Below are positions 48,684 through 57,712 of a DNA stretch of 64,000 bases, in pieces. Every line of letters begins with the position of its first letter. The stretch's first letter is position 1. Source of the stretch: Caulobacteraceae bacterium UBA3198 (GTDB lineage: Bacteria; Pseudomonadota; Alphaproteobacteria; Caulobacterales; Caulobacteraceae); NCBI GenBank assembly GCA_002363865.1, contig DEWY01000006.1:248001-312000 (forward strand), given 5' to 3'. The position numbers and the translations under genes were made by a program. The notes beneath the pieces are model-generated. The model was not told the origin of the DNA and searched no databases. It saw only the letters and a list, made by a program, of their open reading frames with translations.

Positions 48684-49886
48684 ATGCGTGAAGCAGTCAT
48701 CGTCTCCGCCGCGCGGACCCCCATCGGCAAGGCCTATCGCGGCGCCTTCAACAACACCACCGCCCCCACCCTGGGCGGCCACGCCATCGCCGCGGCCGTC
48801 GCCCGCGCCAAGGTCGACCCCGCCGAGATCGACGATGTGGTGATGGGCGCGGCCCTGCAGCAGGGCACCACGGCCCAGAACATCGGCCGCAACGCCGCCC
48901 TGCGGGCAGGCCTGCCCAACACCGTCTCGGGCATGTCCATGGACCGCCAGTGCTCGTCGGGCCTGATGGCGGTGGCCACGGCCGCCAAGTACATCACCCA
49001 TGACGGCGCGCCGATGGCCATCGGGGCTGGCCTGGAGTCCATCTCGCTCGTTCAGAACGACAAGATGAACCTGTTCCGGGCCCGGGACGAATGGCTGGCC
49101 GAGCACGTGCCGGAACTGCAGACCTCGATGATCGAGACCGCCGAGATCGTCGCCGATCGCTACAAGATCAGCCGCGAGGCCCAGGATGAGTACGCCCTGC
49201 AGTCCCAGCAGCGCACCGCCCAGGCCCAGTCTGAAGGCCGGTTCGCCATGGAAATCGTGCCAATGACCACCACCATGATGGTCTTCGACAAGGCCACCGG
49301 CCAGGCCTCGGAGAAGGAAGTCACCATCGCCCAGGACGAGGGCAACCGTCCCCAGACGACCCTGGCCGACCTGCAGAAGCTGCAGCCGGTGTTCAAGGGC
49401 GGCCGCTATGTCCAGGAAGGCAAGTTCGTCACCGCCGGCAACGCCAGCCAGCTGTCGGACGGCGCCGCGGCTCTGGTGCTGATGGAAGCCAAGGAAGCTG
49501 AGAAGCGCGGCCTGGAGCCGCTCGGCGCCTATCGCGGCATGGCCGTGGCCGGCTGCGGCCCTGAAGAAATGGGCATCGGCCCGGTCTTCGCCATCCCCAA
49601 GCTGCTGGCCCGCAATGGCCTGAAGATCGACGACATCGACATCTGGGAGCTCAACGAGGCCTTCGCCTCGCAGCTGCTCTATTGCCGCGACACGCTTGGC
49701 ATCGACAATGACAAGCTGAACGTCTCGGGCGGCGCCATCTCCATCGGCCACCCCTATGGCATGACCGGCGCCCGTTGCACGGCCCACATCATGTACGAAG
49801 GCAAGCGTCGCGGGGCCAAGTACGGCGTCGTCACCATGTGCGTCGGCGGCGGCATGGGCGCGGCGGGTCTCTTCGAGATCTTCTAA
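48684..49886 (+). CDS. Acetyl-CoA acyltransferase (thiolase II, FadA-like)
   Basis: A 400-residue thiolase. The nucleophile Cys lies in [12 protein letters not shown] near residue 90. [11 protein letters not shown], the His motif [12 protein letters not shown] and the second Cys in [15 protein letters not shown] complete the active site. It cleaves 3-ketoacyl-CoA in the last step of beta-oxidation. With the preceding bifunctional enzyme it makes a full hydratase-dehydrogenase-thiolase set. AGAGAAGCAGGA precedes the ATG and a terminator follows the stop. Confidence 0.94.
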   Translation: MREAVIVSAARTPIGKAYRGAFNNTTAPTLGGHAIAAAVARAKVDPAEIDDVVMGAALQQGTTAQNIGRNAALRAGLPNTVSGMSMDRQCSSGLMAVATAAKYITHDGAPMAIGAGLESISLVQNDKMNLFRARDEWLAEHVPELQTSMIETAEIVADRYKISREAQDEYALQSQQRTAQAQSEGRFAMEIVPMTTTMMVFDKATGQASEKEVTIAQDEGNRPQTTLADLQKLQPVFKGGRYVQEGKFVTAGNASQLSDGAAALVLMEAKEAEKRGLEPLGAYRGMAVAGCGPEEMGIGPVFAIPKLLARNGLKIDDIDIWELNEAFASQLLYCRDTLGIDNDKLNVSGGAISIGHPYGMTGARCTAHIMYEGKRRGAKYGVVTMCVGGGMGAAGLFEIF

Positions 49887-49912
49887 ACCCAAGCTTCCAG
49901 CCTGGAATGACG

Positions 49913-49943
49913 AGGGGCCGCTCCATCCGGGGCGGCCCTTTTT
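49913..49943 (+). terminator. Intrinsic terminator after the thiolase gene
   Basis: GGGCCGC (49915-49921) and GCGGCCC (49932-49938) form a 7-bp stem followed by TTTTT. Confidence 0.75.
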
Positions 49944-49969
49944 CGTGTCCGGTTCGAGGCCAACCTTTT

Positions 49970-49985
49970 TTGCGAATTATTTGCA
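49970..49985. promoter_or_regulatory. Iron-regulator box candidate upstream of DUF2061-dps
   Basis: TTGCGAATTATTTGCA, 64 bases upstream of the DUF2061 start. It shares the frame TTGCRA-N3-ATTTGC with the bfr and bfd boxes, with changes limited to the centre and one purine swap. Confidence 0.55.
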
Positions 49986-50049
49986 ACCTTCCCTTACGCT
50001 CGTCCATTGAGGGTCTATATGCAAATCGTCGCCACGAAAGGCTGAGACG

Positions 50050-50283
50050 ATGAACAAGACCGTCGCCAAGACCCTGACCTACAGCGTCATGCACCTGATC
50101 GTCGCCTTCACCGTGGCCTACGTACTCACCCGGGATTGGCGGGCGGCGCTCGCCATCGGCATGGTGGAGCCTCTCTTCCAGACCATCGCCTTCGCCCTGC
50201 ACGAACGCGCCTGGTCCCGGGCCGAAACCCCCACCGCCCCTGGCGGAACCCTAGCCGTGGCCAGCCGTTCGGTCACAAGCTGA
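50050..50283 (+). CDS. DUF2061 small membrane protein
   Basis: A 77-residue protein. KTLTYSVMHLIVAFTVAYVLTRDWRAALAIGMVEPLFQTIAFALHE-type sequence covers two membrane helices and matches DUF2061 (PF09834). A Ser/Thr/Pro-rich tail follows. The function is unknown. It lies 28 bp ahead of dps behind an iron-box-like site and is probably co-transcribed with it, suggesting a role in iron or peroxide stress (inference). Confidence 0.8.
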   Translation: MNKTVAKTLTYSVMHLIVAFTVAYVLTRDWRAALAIGMVEPLFQTIAFALHERAWSRAETPTAPGGTLAVASRSVTS

Positions 50284-50311
50284 GCTGTAAGACACCAAAG
50301 GAGCTGAATTC

Positions 50312-50791
50312 ATGGTCGAGAAGATCAAGACCGGACTGAACGTCGAGGACCGCAAGGCCGTCGCCCAGGCCCTTTCGCGGATGCTGGCCGACACCTATGC
50401 GGTCTACCTGAAGACCCACGGCTTCCACTGGAACGTCCGCGGCCCGAACTTTTCGTCTCTGCACGCGCTCTTCATGGAGCAGTACACCGAGATGTGGCAG
50501 GCTATCGACGACGTGGCGGAGCGAATCCGCTCCCTGGGCGAATTGGCGCCGCAGGGCTATGGCGCCTTTGGCAATCTCAGCTCGATCAAGGACGGTGATC
50601 CCGAAGGCGACTCCCAGTCGATGCTTCAGGCTCTGACCAGCGACCATGAGACGGTCATCGCCACCTGCCGCGAGGCCCTGGCTCTGGCCCAGAAGGCCGA
50701 GGATGAGGCCAGCGCCGGCATCATCACCGATCGGCTGGAAGCCCACGAGAAGCACGCCTGGATGCTGCGCGCGACCCTGGGCGGCAAGTAG
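50312..50791 (+). CDS. dps: Dps/ferritin-like DNA-binding protection protein
   Basis: A 159-residue Dps-family protein. The inter-subunit ferroxidase motif is complete: KTHGFHWNVRGPNFSSLH with two His, then FMEQYTEMWQAIDDVAERI with the Asp and Glu ligands. Twelve subunits form a shell that oxidises ferrous iron with peroxide and shields DNA. There is no Lys-rich N-terminal tail, so DNA binding may be weak. AAGGAG lies ten bases before the ATG. Likely in one transcript with the DUF2061 gene. Confidence 0.92.
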   Translation: MVEKIKTGLNVEDRKAVAQALSRMLADTYAVYLKTHGFHWNVRGPNFSSLHALFMEQYTEMWQAIDDVAERIRSLGELAPQGYGAFGNLSSIKDGDPEGDSQSMLQALTSDHETVIATCREALALAQKAEDEASAGIITDRLEAHEKHAWMLRATLGGK

Positions 50792-50793
50792 GC

Positions 50794-51582
50794 CTAGGGC
50801 TGGGAGATAAGGCCCGCGGCGATCTCATCGACGCGGGCCACCCAGCAGCAGTCATGACGCTCGGGCCAGGTCTCCACCTGGCCCCTCGGCCCGGCCAATC
50901 GCCGGGCCGTTTCCTTGACAACGACGGGCCTTACAAGCGGGTCGAAGGCGCCGGTCAGATGGAGCTGCGGCGCAGGAATGGGCGGCAGGTCGGCAGGGTC
51001 CAGACCCTGCAACGGGCTCAGGCCCCGGCTGCGGGTCCAGGCCTTGAGGTCCAGGGGCGCGGCGATGGTCACGAGACCAACGACATCGGTGCGGCGAGCG
51101 GCCACCAGGGTGGCCATCACCCCGCCGCCGGACCAGCCGACCAGGCGCACCTGTTTGGCCCCGGCCCGCGCCATGAGGGCGCCGACCGCGGCGTCGGTCA
51201 TGGCCACGGCCTCTTCGGAAAACCTGTGAGTGGTCCAGTCTGCCGGTTTGCAGGCGGCGTCCCGCACATATTGGCATGGCCGCCCCAGCCAGGCGGTAGG
51301 CCCTGGCCAGGCCTCGGCGAGGGCGAGCCCTACGGCGCGGTCCGGCGTGGGATCGGCGGTGGCTCGGCCGTGGCGGTCATGGGCCCGGCCGTCCCCCTCG
51401 ATCACGACGGTCAGGATCTGACCTGTCCGAGCCTCAGATGGCATGGCGGCGGCGAGGGTGCGCCCCGCCGCCGCCACTTCGAACCGCATCCATCCGGCGC
51501 CTAGGGGGTCGGCGTGTCGGGCGGCGACGGGGGATGCGATCAGCAGCGGCGCCACGAACAGGGGTGTCAGGCGCCGCCACAT
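50794..51582 (-). CDS. Secreted alpha/beta-hydrolase-like protein
   Basis: A 262-residue protein with a signal peptide (residues 1-21, ending PVAA). A triad can be proposed: Ser151 in VGWSGGGVM, Asp214 in TGAFDPLV and His243 in PERHDCCW. Cys residues at 104, 111, 245 and 246 could form disulfides. No narrower family is recognised; an esterase or peptidase acting in the periplasm is likely. ATG 51582 lies seven bases after the autotransporter stop without a clear ribosome site, so its translation probably depends on that gene. It is convergent with dps. Confidence 0.72.
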   Translation of the reverse strand: MWRRLTPLFVAPLLIASPVAARHADPLGAGWMRFEVAAAGRTLAAAMPSEARTGQILTVVIEGDGRAHDRHGRATADPTPDRAVGLALAEAWPGPTAWLGRPCQYVRDAACKPADWTTHRFSEEAVAMTDAAVGALMARAGAKQVRLVGWSGGGVMATLVAARRTDVVGLVTIAAPLDLKAWTRSRGLSPLQGLDPADLPPIPAPQLHLTGAFDPLVRPVVVKETARRLAGPRGQVETWPERHDCCWVARVDEIAAGLISQP

Positions 51583-51589
51583 GGGGTGA

Positions 51590-53065
51590 TCAGAAGGCCC
51601 GGCGAAGGGTGACGCCAAAGGTCGACTGGGACTGGTTGGACTTGCCCACCAGCACCTGGCCGGTGAAGGCCAGGCTGAACATGTCCGAGACCGGGATGGC
51701 CACGCCCGCCCCGATCAGGCCGTAGTCCGTGTCGACGCCAGGTGCGCCCTCAGTCTCATGGTTCACGCTGGCCGACACATAGGGCAGCCAGGCGCCGCCG
51801 GTGTAGAACAGCGAAGCCCCGCCCGACAGCACGGTCATGTCCACATCATTGCCGGCCACCGGCCGGTTGGCGTTGTCCTGATAGGCGTCGGTTTCCGATG
51901 ATGAGACCGAAACCCCGACGCCCGGCGTCACCACCCAGTTTTCCCCAAGGGCGAACTGCGACTCCGCAGAGATCGAGCCGACCAGCTGCGTGCGGTCGGT
52001 GGTCCCGAAGCTGCGCAGGGCCCCGACCGTGCGGCCATACTCCACCTCGGACGCGCCATAGGCCACCGAGGCGGTCAGGCGCAGGGCGGGATCCTGCGAC
52101 CAGCTGGCATAGAGGCCGCCGGTCCAGCCGTCGGACTCATAGCTGGCGTTGGTCCCGTCCAGGTCGATCTGGTTGTGAGCGACAAAGCCGCCGAGGATCA
52201 CGTCGCCGGTGCTGACATCGAGGCCCAGCGCCACGGCGCCGCCATAGCCATCCTGGCCCGAGCCCGGCCGGCCGTCTTCCACATAGGTTCCGGTGGCGTT
52301 CACCCAGACGCCGGCCGCGGGCGCGGCGGCCCCGGCCGAGGCGCCGCGATAGCCGTCCCGCTCGGTGCGCTGCATGGGCATCTGGGCCTGGAGGGCGGCC
52401 ATACCCATGGCGCGCAGACGCCCGTTCACGAAGCCGTCCAGACTGCCGACGCCGATGCGGTCGCCGATCAGGGCCATGAACAACTGGTCGGCCTCGGCGA
52501 ACGAGATCAGGGCCTGCTCGGGAACCGAGAGGGTCACCACCGAGCCGTCCGGATTGGTCACGGTGATGGACCCGTCGTCGATGACCGGCGGCGTGGTCGG
52601 GGTCGTCGGGGTCGTCGGCGTTGTGGGCGTTGTGGGCGTGGTCGGGGTTGTCGGCGTCGTGGGGGTGGTCGGCGTGGTCGGCGGCGTCACCGGCGGGGGC
52701 GGCGTCGTCGAGGGTTGCCCAAAGGCCACGGCGCAGGCGCCGGTGCCGGTCACCGCCTGGGTGACCGTGTTCACCTGGCAGGTGAAGGGCGTGGTGGTTC
52801 CGCCCTGGCTGATGGTGCCGCGATAGTCGATCACGCCGGCGCCCGGCGCGACGCTGGTGAAGTTCACCGTGGCCGGATTGTTCCCGAAATTGGGGCCGCC
52901 GCTGATCTGAATGGTGATGTCGTTGAGACCGCGGATCGTCGTCACGATCCGGGTGCCGTCGGCCAGGGTGACGGTGGTGTCGCCCGCCTGGGCGAGCGCG
53001 ACGCCCGCTGGGGCGGAGACCGCCAGGACGATGGAGGTGAAAAGACCGGCTGCGAACAATCGCAT
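51590..53065 (-). CDS. Autotransporter-like outer membrane beta-barrel protein with (PTT)n linker
   Basis: A 491-residue protein. Residues 1-26 are a signal peptide (cut after ALAQ). Residues 27-120 are a small beta-rich domain with two Cys. Residues 129-159 are a perfect Pro-Thr-Thr repeat linker. From about 235 there is an autotransporter-type barrel (GVWVNATGTYVEDG, GLDVSTGDVILGG, ending FGVTLRRAF with the C-terminal Phe). The N-terminal domain is far shorter than usual passengers. ATG 53065 gives a proper signal peptide; the frame extends upstream without one. Placed after the TonB receptor behind a terminator. Confidence 0.82.
   Translation of the reverse strand: MRLFAAGLFTSIVLAVSAPAGVALAQAGDTTVTLADGTRIVTTIRGLNDITIQISGGPNFGNNPATVNFTSVAPGAGVIDYRGTISQGGTTTPFTCQVNTVTQAVTGTGACAVAFGQPSTTPPPPVTPPTTPTTPTTPTTPTTPTTPTTPTTPTTPTTPPVIDDGSITVTNPDGSVVTLSVPEQALISFAEADQLFMALIGDRIGVGSLDGFVNGRLRAMGMAALQAQMPMQRTERDGYRGASAGAAAPAAGVWVNATGTYVEDGRPGSGQDGYGGAVALGLDVSTGDVILGGFVAHNQIDLDGTNASYESDGWTGGLYASWSQDPALRLTASVAYGASEVEYGRTVGALRSFGTTDRTQLVGSISAESQFALGENWVVTPGVGVSVSSSETDAYQDNANRPVAGNDVDMTVLSGGASLFYTGGAWLPYVSASVNHETEGAPGVDTDYGLIGAGVAIPVSDMFSLAFTGQVLVGKSNQSQSTFGVTLRRAF
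52589..52681 (-). repeat. Degenerate 9-bp tandem repeat encoding Pro-Thr-Thr
   Basis: About ten copies of a 9-base unit (plus strand GTCGGCGTT-like: GTSGGSGTB) encode the PTT linker of the autotransporter-like protein. Third-codon bases vary while the peptide does not, so the repeat is held by selection on the protein and is not a recent slippage product. Confidence 0.85.
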
Positions 53066-53199
53066 GATGAAGAGCCCCTGTGTAAGCGTGTGCGAAACTG
53101 TCGCACTGCTCCACCACGGGTCGGTCGGTGGGCGCATGATCCAAGTGGACTATGCCGGCCGCTTACGGGGCGCCTCCAGCCGAGGAGGGGGCGGATAAG

Positions 53200-53231
53200 A
53201 AAAAGGGCGACGCGGGAAACCCGCGCCGCCC
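53200..53231 (-). terminator. Intrinsic terminator of the second TonB receptor gene
   Basis: GGGCGACGCGGG (53205-53216) pairs with CCCGCGCCGCCC (53220-53231) with one mismatch, and on the minus strand a T5 tract follows. It separates the receptor from the downstream autotransporter gene. Confidence 0.8.
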
Positions 53232-53255
53232 CAGTTCTGATCCAAGCCGTTGGGC

Positions 53256-55796
53256 TTAGAAGCGGTACTGCAGCTCCACCCCGAAGGTGCGGGGGAAGTT
53301 GAGCTTCACGGTCTGGCGGAAGGTGCCGATGCCCGTCACCGAGCTCGGGCTCGAGCTCTGATAGGCCACCTCGTCCGTGGCGTTCTTCACGTAGCCAATG
53401 ATCGTGAAGCGATCCTCGACGTCCTTCCACAGGGCCCGCAGATCGACGATTTCGTTCGACGGCGCGGTGTAGCGCGGGGAGCCGAACACGCCGGTCTGCA
53501 TGTCGTCGGTGTAGGTGTAGGTCGCCCCCAGCGTCAGGCTGCCGGCGGTGAAGTCCATGGTGTAGTTGCCGCCCACATTGACCTTGTGTTCCGGCGTCAT
53601 GGGCAGACGGCTGCCGACCAGGCTCTGGTTGCGGCTGCCATTGGCTAGCGGCGCGCCCACCGGGCGGGCGTTGGGCTGCAGGGCGCGCGGATCATTGGTG
53701 TCCACGTAGCAGCAGCCTTCGGTGATCTCCGCATTGATATAGGCGTAGCTGCCGAACAGCTGCAGGCCCTGGACCGGGGCCCACTGCCCCTCGACCTCGA
53801 GGCCCCAGTTGCGGGCCTCCAGATTGAGGAACTGGGTGCCCGTGGACCCCGTGGTGGAGTTCAGCACCACGGTGAGCGGGGCCTGGAAGCCCTGATAGTC
53901 GGCGTAGAACAGGGCCGTGTTGAGCTGGAACACCCCGCCCCAGGTCTTCTTCAGACCCAGCTCGTAGTTGTCCACATATTCGGCGTCGGCATAGGGGAAG
54001 GGCGTCAGGCCGTTGGAGGCCAGCCACCCGCCCGACTTGTAGCCGCGGCTGTAGCGAAGGTAGGCGTTGGTGTCGACGTCGGGCTGCCACTGGACGCCGA
54101 GGGTGCCGGTGAAGGCGTCGTACTCGGCGCTCAGGTCCCGCTCGAGGCCGCCGCCGGGCGCCGCCCGGAGGTTGCTGTAGAGTGGGTTGGCCAGGCAGGT
54201 GGCGATGGTCGGACCGCCGCAGACCACAAAGGTGGTGAAGTCGACCGCCAGGCCCTGACCGGCGACCGCCGGAACGCCCCCGGCCGCCAGCACCGTGGTG
54301 GTGGTGTTGGTCCGCGAGACATAGCGGGCGAAGTCGGTGCCGGTCTTCTCGTCCTTGGACCAGCGCAGGCCGGCCGTCAGGGTCCATTCTTCGTTCAGGT
54401 CATAGTCGATCTGGCCAAAGACGGCGTAGGAGTCGACCGCCAGCGTCCCGTCAACAAACAGGTAGTTGCCGTCTGGGTTCGGCGGCGCGAGGCCGCCGGT
54501 GGCCAGGTTCAACGGGTTCTGGACGGCGGGATCGCCCAGGACGCGCAGGCCCTGGGGCTGCGAATAGTCCTGATGATACTGGTAGAGGCCGGTGATCCAC
54601 TGCAGCGGACCGTCGGAGTTGGACGACAGGTTGATCTCGTTGGAATACCAGCTCTGGTCTTCCTCATAGAAGAAGCGTTGGTCCGGCGAGACATTGGTCG
54701 CCGTATAGGCGCCGAACGGCGTGGCGGCGGGAACGCTGTAGGTCCCGGTGCGGGCCGAGCGGTCTTCATCGCCATTGGTGTTGTAGACGTACTCCTGGTA
54801 GCCGGCGAGGTACTTCAGAGTCGCGCCGCCCAGGTCCCAGGTCAGGTCGAAGTGCAGGCGATTGTGGTCGCTGAGCTTGCCCTCATTGGTCTGGTTGGTG
54901 TTGATCCTGTACTCGTCGGCCGTGCCCGGATTGACCCCGGCGAACCCGAAGGTCGGGTTGTAATAGAGGGCCGCATTGCCGAGACCGGTAATCGAGGCGG
55001 TGTCATAGGGCGAGATGACCGCCTCATGCACGTTACCGACGCCATAGGAGTCGTCCCAGTCGAACTTCGAGTAGCGCAGGCGCGCCACGATGTTCTCGCC
55101 CAGATCGGCCTCGACCTGCGCTTCGAACATCCAGCGCTTGACCGCGCTGGTGTCGCCGGCGGGGCCGACATTCTCGATGAAGCCCTCTTCCCGACGCTGC
55201 AGCGAGCCGCCGACCAGGACGCGGAGGCCCTCGGTCACCGGGCCGCTCATCAGCAGGTCGGTCTGCCAGGTGCCGTAATTGCCCACGGCGCCGCGGAACT
55301 CGCCTTCGAACTCGTAGGCCGGACGCTTGCCGATGATGTTCAGGGCGCCGCCGACCGAGTTACGGCCGTAGAGGGTGCCCTGAGGGCCGCGCAGGATTTC
55401 GGTCCGCTCGATGAACAGGGACGGGGTCGAGGAGTCCGCCATCGAGTTGGAGAAGATGCCGTCGGAATAGAGGGCCACCGACGGGTCGGTGCCGATGGCG
55501 TTGGTCAGACGGCCAAAGCCCCGGATGGAGAGGCGGTCATTGTTGGTGTAGGCGACGCTCGGCGACGAGCGGGCCAGATCCTCGACCGTGGCGATGCCTA
55601 GAAGATCGCGGCGCTCGCTGGTGTAGGCCGTCACGGCGACGGGCACATCCTGCAGGCTCTGGTCGCGGCGCTCGGCGGTGACGACGAGCTCCTCGAGCAT
55701 GGTGGCCTGCTGGGCCAGAGCTGGCGTCGCTGCGGCGATGGCCGCGGTAGAGGCGCCCATGATGAATAGGCTGCGCAAGCGCAGGATGTTGGTCAT
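53256..55796 (-). CDS. TonB-dependent outer membrane receptor (second)
   Basis: An 846-residue receptor. The signal peptide ends at ATPALAQ (residue 29), TonB box LEELVVTAERRDQ follows, then the plug with IERTEILRGPQGTLYGRNSVGG, and a long barrel ending in GVELQYRF. It is about 110 residues longer than the first receptor in the window. The plug start SLQDVPVAVTAYT places it in the same large Caulobacterales receptor class; ligand unknown. ATG 55796 has GGGAGG nine bases before. A TetR gene and a palindrome lie upstream. Confidence 0.92.
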   Translation of the reverse strand: MTNILRLRSLFIMGASTAAIAAATPALAQQATMLEELVVTAERRDQSLQDVPVAVTAYTSERRDLLGIATVEDLARSSPSVAYTNNDRLSIRGFGRLTNAIGTDPSVALYSDGIFSNSMADSSTPSLFIERTEILRGPQGTLYGRNSVGGALNIIGKRPAYEFEGEFRGAVGNYGTWQTDLLMSGPVTEGLRVLVGGSLQRREEGFIENVGPAGDTSAVKRWMFEAQVEADLGENIVARLRYSKFDWDDSYGVGNVHEAVISPYDTASITGLGNAALYYNPTFGFAGVNPGTADEYRINTNQTNEGKLSDHNRLHFDLTWDLGGATLKYLAGYQEYVYNTNGDEDRSARTGTYSVPAATPFGAYTATNVSPDQRFFYEEDQSWYSNEINLSSNSDGPLQWITGLYQYHQDYSQPQGLRVLGDPAVQNPLNLATGGLAPPNPDGNYLFVDGTLAVDSYAVFGQIDYDLNEEWTLTAGLRWSKDEKTGTDFARYVSRTNTTTTVLAAGGVPAVAGQGLAVDFTTFVVCGGPTIATCLANPLYSNLRAAPGGGLERDLSAEYDAFTGTLGVQWQPDVDTNAYLRYSRGYKSGGWLASNGLTPFPYADAEYVDNYELGLKKTWGGVFQLNTALFYADYQGFQAPLTVVLNSTTGSTGTQFLNLEARNWGLEVEGQWAPVQGLQLFGSYAYINAEITEGCCYVDTNDPRALQPNARPVGAPLANGSRNQSLVGSRLPMTPEHKVNVGGNYTMDFTAGSLTLGATYTYTDDMQTGVFGSPRYTAPSNEIVDLRALWKDVEDRFTIIGYVKNATDEVAYQSSSPSSVTGIGTFRQTVKLNFPRTFGVELQYRF

Positions 55797-55863
55797 TGTT
55801 TTCCTCCCAGCCGCCGCAGGCTCTTGATTGGCCCGTCGTGCGAAGTTGATAAGGGTCAAGCTG

Positions 55864-55883
55864 GAACAGTCGAACACTGTTCG
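55864..55883. promoter_or_regulatory. Palindromic operator-like site between TetR and TonB receptor genes
   Basis: GAACAGT (55864-55870) and ACTGTTC (55876-55882) are perfect arms around CGAAC. Within it CGAACA-C-TGTTCG (55871-55883) is a second symmetric arrangement, so two overlapping dimer sites are possible. It lies 68 bases upstream of the receptor start. Confidence 0.55.
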
Positions 55884-55931
55884 GATAGGTGAAAATTCAT
55901 TAGGGGGCGCCAGCGCCCGTCACAGGCGAAT

Positions 55932-56546
55932 TCAGGGGCCGGAGACCAGGATTTCGAGGCCCTGCACGGCGTCCCGCACCGTCTCATTGTCCAGCCGGCC
56001 CGCGCCGCCACGGGCCAGGGCCAGGGCGGCGATTCCCCGGGCGCAGGCCCAGATCGCCTGGGCGACCTGCCGGACCGCCTCGGGCTCGGCGCCGGGTCGA
56101 AGGTCCTCGGAGGCGGCGCGGACCATCTCGGAGAAGGCCGCGCTTTCGGCTTGTTCGACCTCCTCGCGGCGGCCGACGTCGCGCATTTCATACATCAAGC
56201 CATAGAGCGCCGGACGGGCCCGGACAAAGCTCAGATAGGCCATACCGGCGGCTCGAATTCCGCCACCCTCCCCCCGGGCCTCGGTGGCCGTGCGCAGGGC
56301 CGCCGCCAGGTCGCGGAACCCCTCGGCGGCCAGGCCGGCGAGAAGCGCGTGCTTGTCGGCATAGTGATAATAGACGGTGCCCAGGGCCACGCCCGTCCGG
56401 CGGGCGATGGCCCGCAGGCTGAGCGCCGAGGCGCCTTCGGTCTCCAGCAGGGCGCTGGCGGCCGATGACAGCTGCGAGCGGACATTGCCCACATGATAGC
56501 TGCGTCTGCGCGCCAGCACCGCCGAGGTCGTCGCCGTCGTACCCAT
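55932..56546 (-). CDS. TetR/AcrR family transcriptional regulator
   Basis: A 204-residue regulator. The helix-turn-helix covers about residues 22-70: VRSQLSSAASALLETEGASA, LSLRAIARRTGVALGTVYYHY, then KHALLAGLAAEGF. The C-terminal domain has the WHG-like pattern (YLSFVRARPALYGLMYE, then IWACARGIAALALA). It lies directly upstream of the second TonB receptor on the same strand with a double palindrome between, so it most likely controls that receptor and the following genes. Confidence 0.88.
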   Translation of the reverse strand: MGTTATTSAVLARRRSYHVGNVRSQLSSAASALLETEGASALSLRAIARRTGVALGTVYYHYADKHALLAGLAAEGFRDLAAALRTATEARGEGGGIRAAGMAYLSFVRARPALYGLMYEMRDVGRREEVEQAESAAFSEMVRAASEDLRPGAEPEAVRQVAQAIWACARGIAALALARGGAGRLDNETVRDAVQGLEILVSGP

Positions 56547-56633
56547 CTGCCCTCCGGGATGACGAGTGAACGTCGGTAACCTACGCCTGTTGACGCAACG
56601 GCGCCAAAGCCTTTGCTTCAGCCGAGAAAGGCG

Positions 56634-57104
56634 TCAGGCGAACACAGCGGTCTGCGCGTCGAGGACGGCGATCAGGTCGCGCGGGGCCAGGCGGATCTGC
56701 AAGCCCCGCTGGCCGCCGTTGACGAACACCTGGGCGTGGTCAAGGGCGCTGGCCTCCACCAGCACGGGCGCAGGCTTGCGCTGGCCGAAGGGGCTGACGC
56801 CGCCGATCTTGTAGCCGGTGGCGCGTTCGGCTGCGGCGGGCGCCATCATCTGCGCCGCCTTGCCGCCGACCGCCCGGGCCAGTTGCTTCAGGGACGCCTC
56901 CCGGTCAGACGGCAGGATGGCGCACAGACCCCGGCCATCCACAAGCACCATCAGGGTCTTGAGCACCTGCCCGGGATCGACGCCAAGACCGGCGGCGGCC
57001 TGCAGGCCGATCCGTCCGGGCGCCGGGGCATAGTCATAGACATGCAGGGCGTAGGGGACGCCGGCCCGATCAAGGACCTGGGTGGCGGGGGTGGCTCTCG
57101 ACAT
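56634..57104 (-). CDS. ybaK: Cys-tRNA(Pro) deacylase YbaK/EbsC
   Basis: A 156-residue aminoacyl-tRNA editing protein. ATQVLDRAGVPYALHVYDY starts it, the LKTLMVLVDGRGLCAILPSDREASL region contains the catalytic-site Lys (KTL), and YKIGGVSPFGQRKPAPV is the GxxSPFG signature. It hydrolyses Cys wrongly attached to tRNA-Pro. ATG 57104 is used since the upstream frame is Pro/Arg-rich. It is single, 117 bp downstream of a hypothetical gene on the same strand. Confidence 0.9.
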   Translation of the reverse strand: MSRATPATQVLDRAGVPYALHVYDYAPAPGRIGLQAAAGLGVDPGQVLKTLMVLVDGRGLCAILPSDREASLKQLARAVGGKAAQMMAPAAAERATGYKIGGVSPFGQRKPAPVLVEASALDHAQVFVNGGQRGLQIRLAPRDLIAVLDAQTAVFA

Positions 57105-57221
57105 GGCCGGCCCCTTGAACCGTGGCGGGGGGCCGGTCAAGGCGGCGGCGAAGCTGCGCGGGGGCCGCGCCGGGCAGCCGGGCCTGGAACAGGGTCGGCG
57201 CAAACATCGGCCGGGGCGCGG

Positions 57222-57638
57222 TCATCGACGTCCCCCCTCAACGGTGCGCAGGACAGGACGCGCGGCCGGCGCCTGCCAGAGCCCCTCGTCATCCCAGGCG
57301 TCTTCCCACCAGTCTGGCCCGGCCTGAGCCTTGTGACGAAGGGGCGCGTCATCGATCACCCGCACGACCTCGGCCTCGGCCTCGTCCCAGATCACCGCCA
57401 GGTCGAGGCTGCGGGCGGCTTCAGCCGCGTTGAGCCGGCCGGCCTCGCGCAGTTCGGCGGCGCGATAGGGCGACAGGGACCGGCGCACCCGACGGGGCGT
57501 CAGGCGGGTCTCCAGGTCGGCGTGGGTCAGGACCGCGGCGATCAGGTCGGCGCCTGGCTTCTCCGGGCGCGGGGCGAGGTCCAGCAGCGGGGCCGGCGAG
57601 CTGGTCCGGCGGCGGGATGTGGGGCGGGAAGCGCGCAT
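57222..57638 (-). CDS. Hypothetical protein, 138 residues
   Basis: An Arg-rich N-terminus (MRASRPTSRRRTSS) precedes a mixed helical region with LIAAVLTHADLETRLTPRRVRRSLSPYRAAELREAG and a Trp/acidic end (DWWEDAWDDEGLW). GGAG lies seven bases before the ATG. No signal or membrane helix and no recognised family. It is divergent from the WYL regulator gene with 74 bp between. Its codon pattern is compatible with a real gene, but the GC level makes false frames common here. Confidence 0.5.
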   Translation of the reverse strand: MRASRPTSRRRTSSPAPLLDLAPRPEKPGADLIAAVLTHADLETRLTPRRVRRSLSPYRAAELREAGRLNAAEAARSLDLAVIWDEAEAEVVRVIDDAPLRHKAQAGPDWWEDAWDDEGLWQAPAARPVLRTVEGGRR

Positions 57639-57712
57639 GGGGGTCTCCGTTTCCTCTCGACATCCTGGACCCTAGAGGGGAGATGCGTCAGAATCGGACG
57701 TAGGAGAATTCG

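Noticed and set aside
52589..52681. Tandem 9-bp repeats as a possible CRISPR or minisatellite array
   Set aside because: The units have no spacers, are in frame and encode a Pro-Thr-Thr linker of a surface protein.
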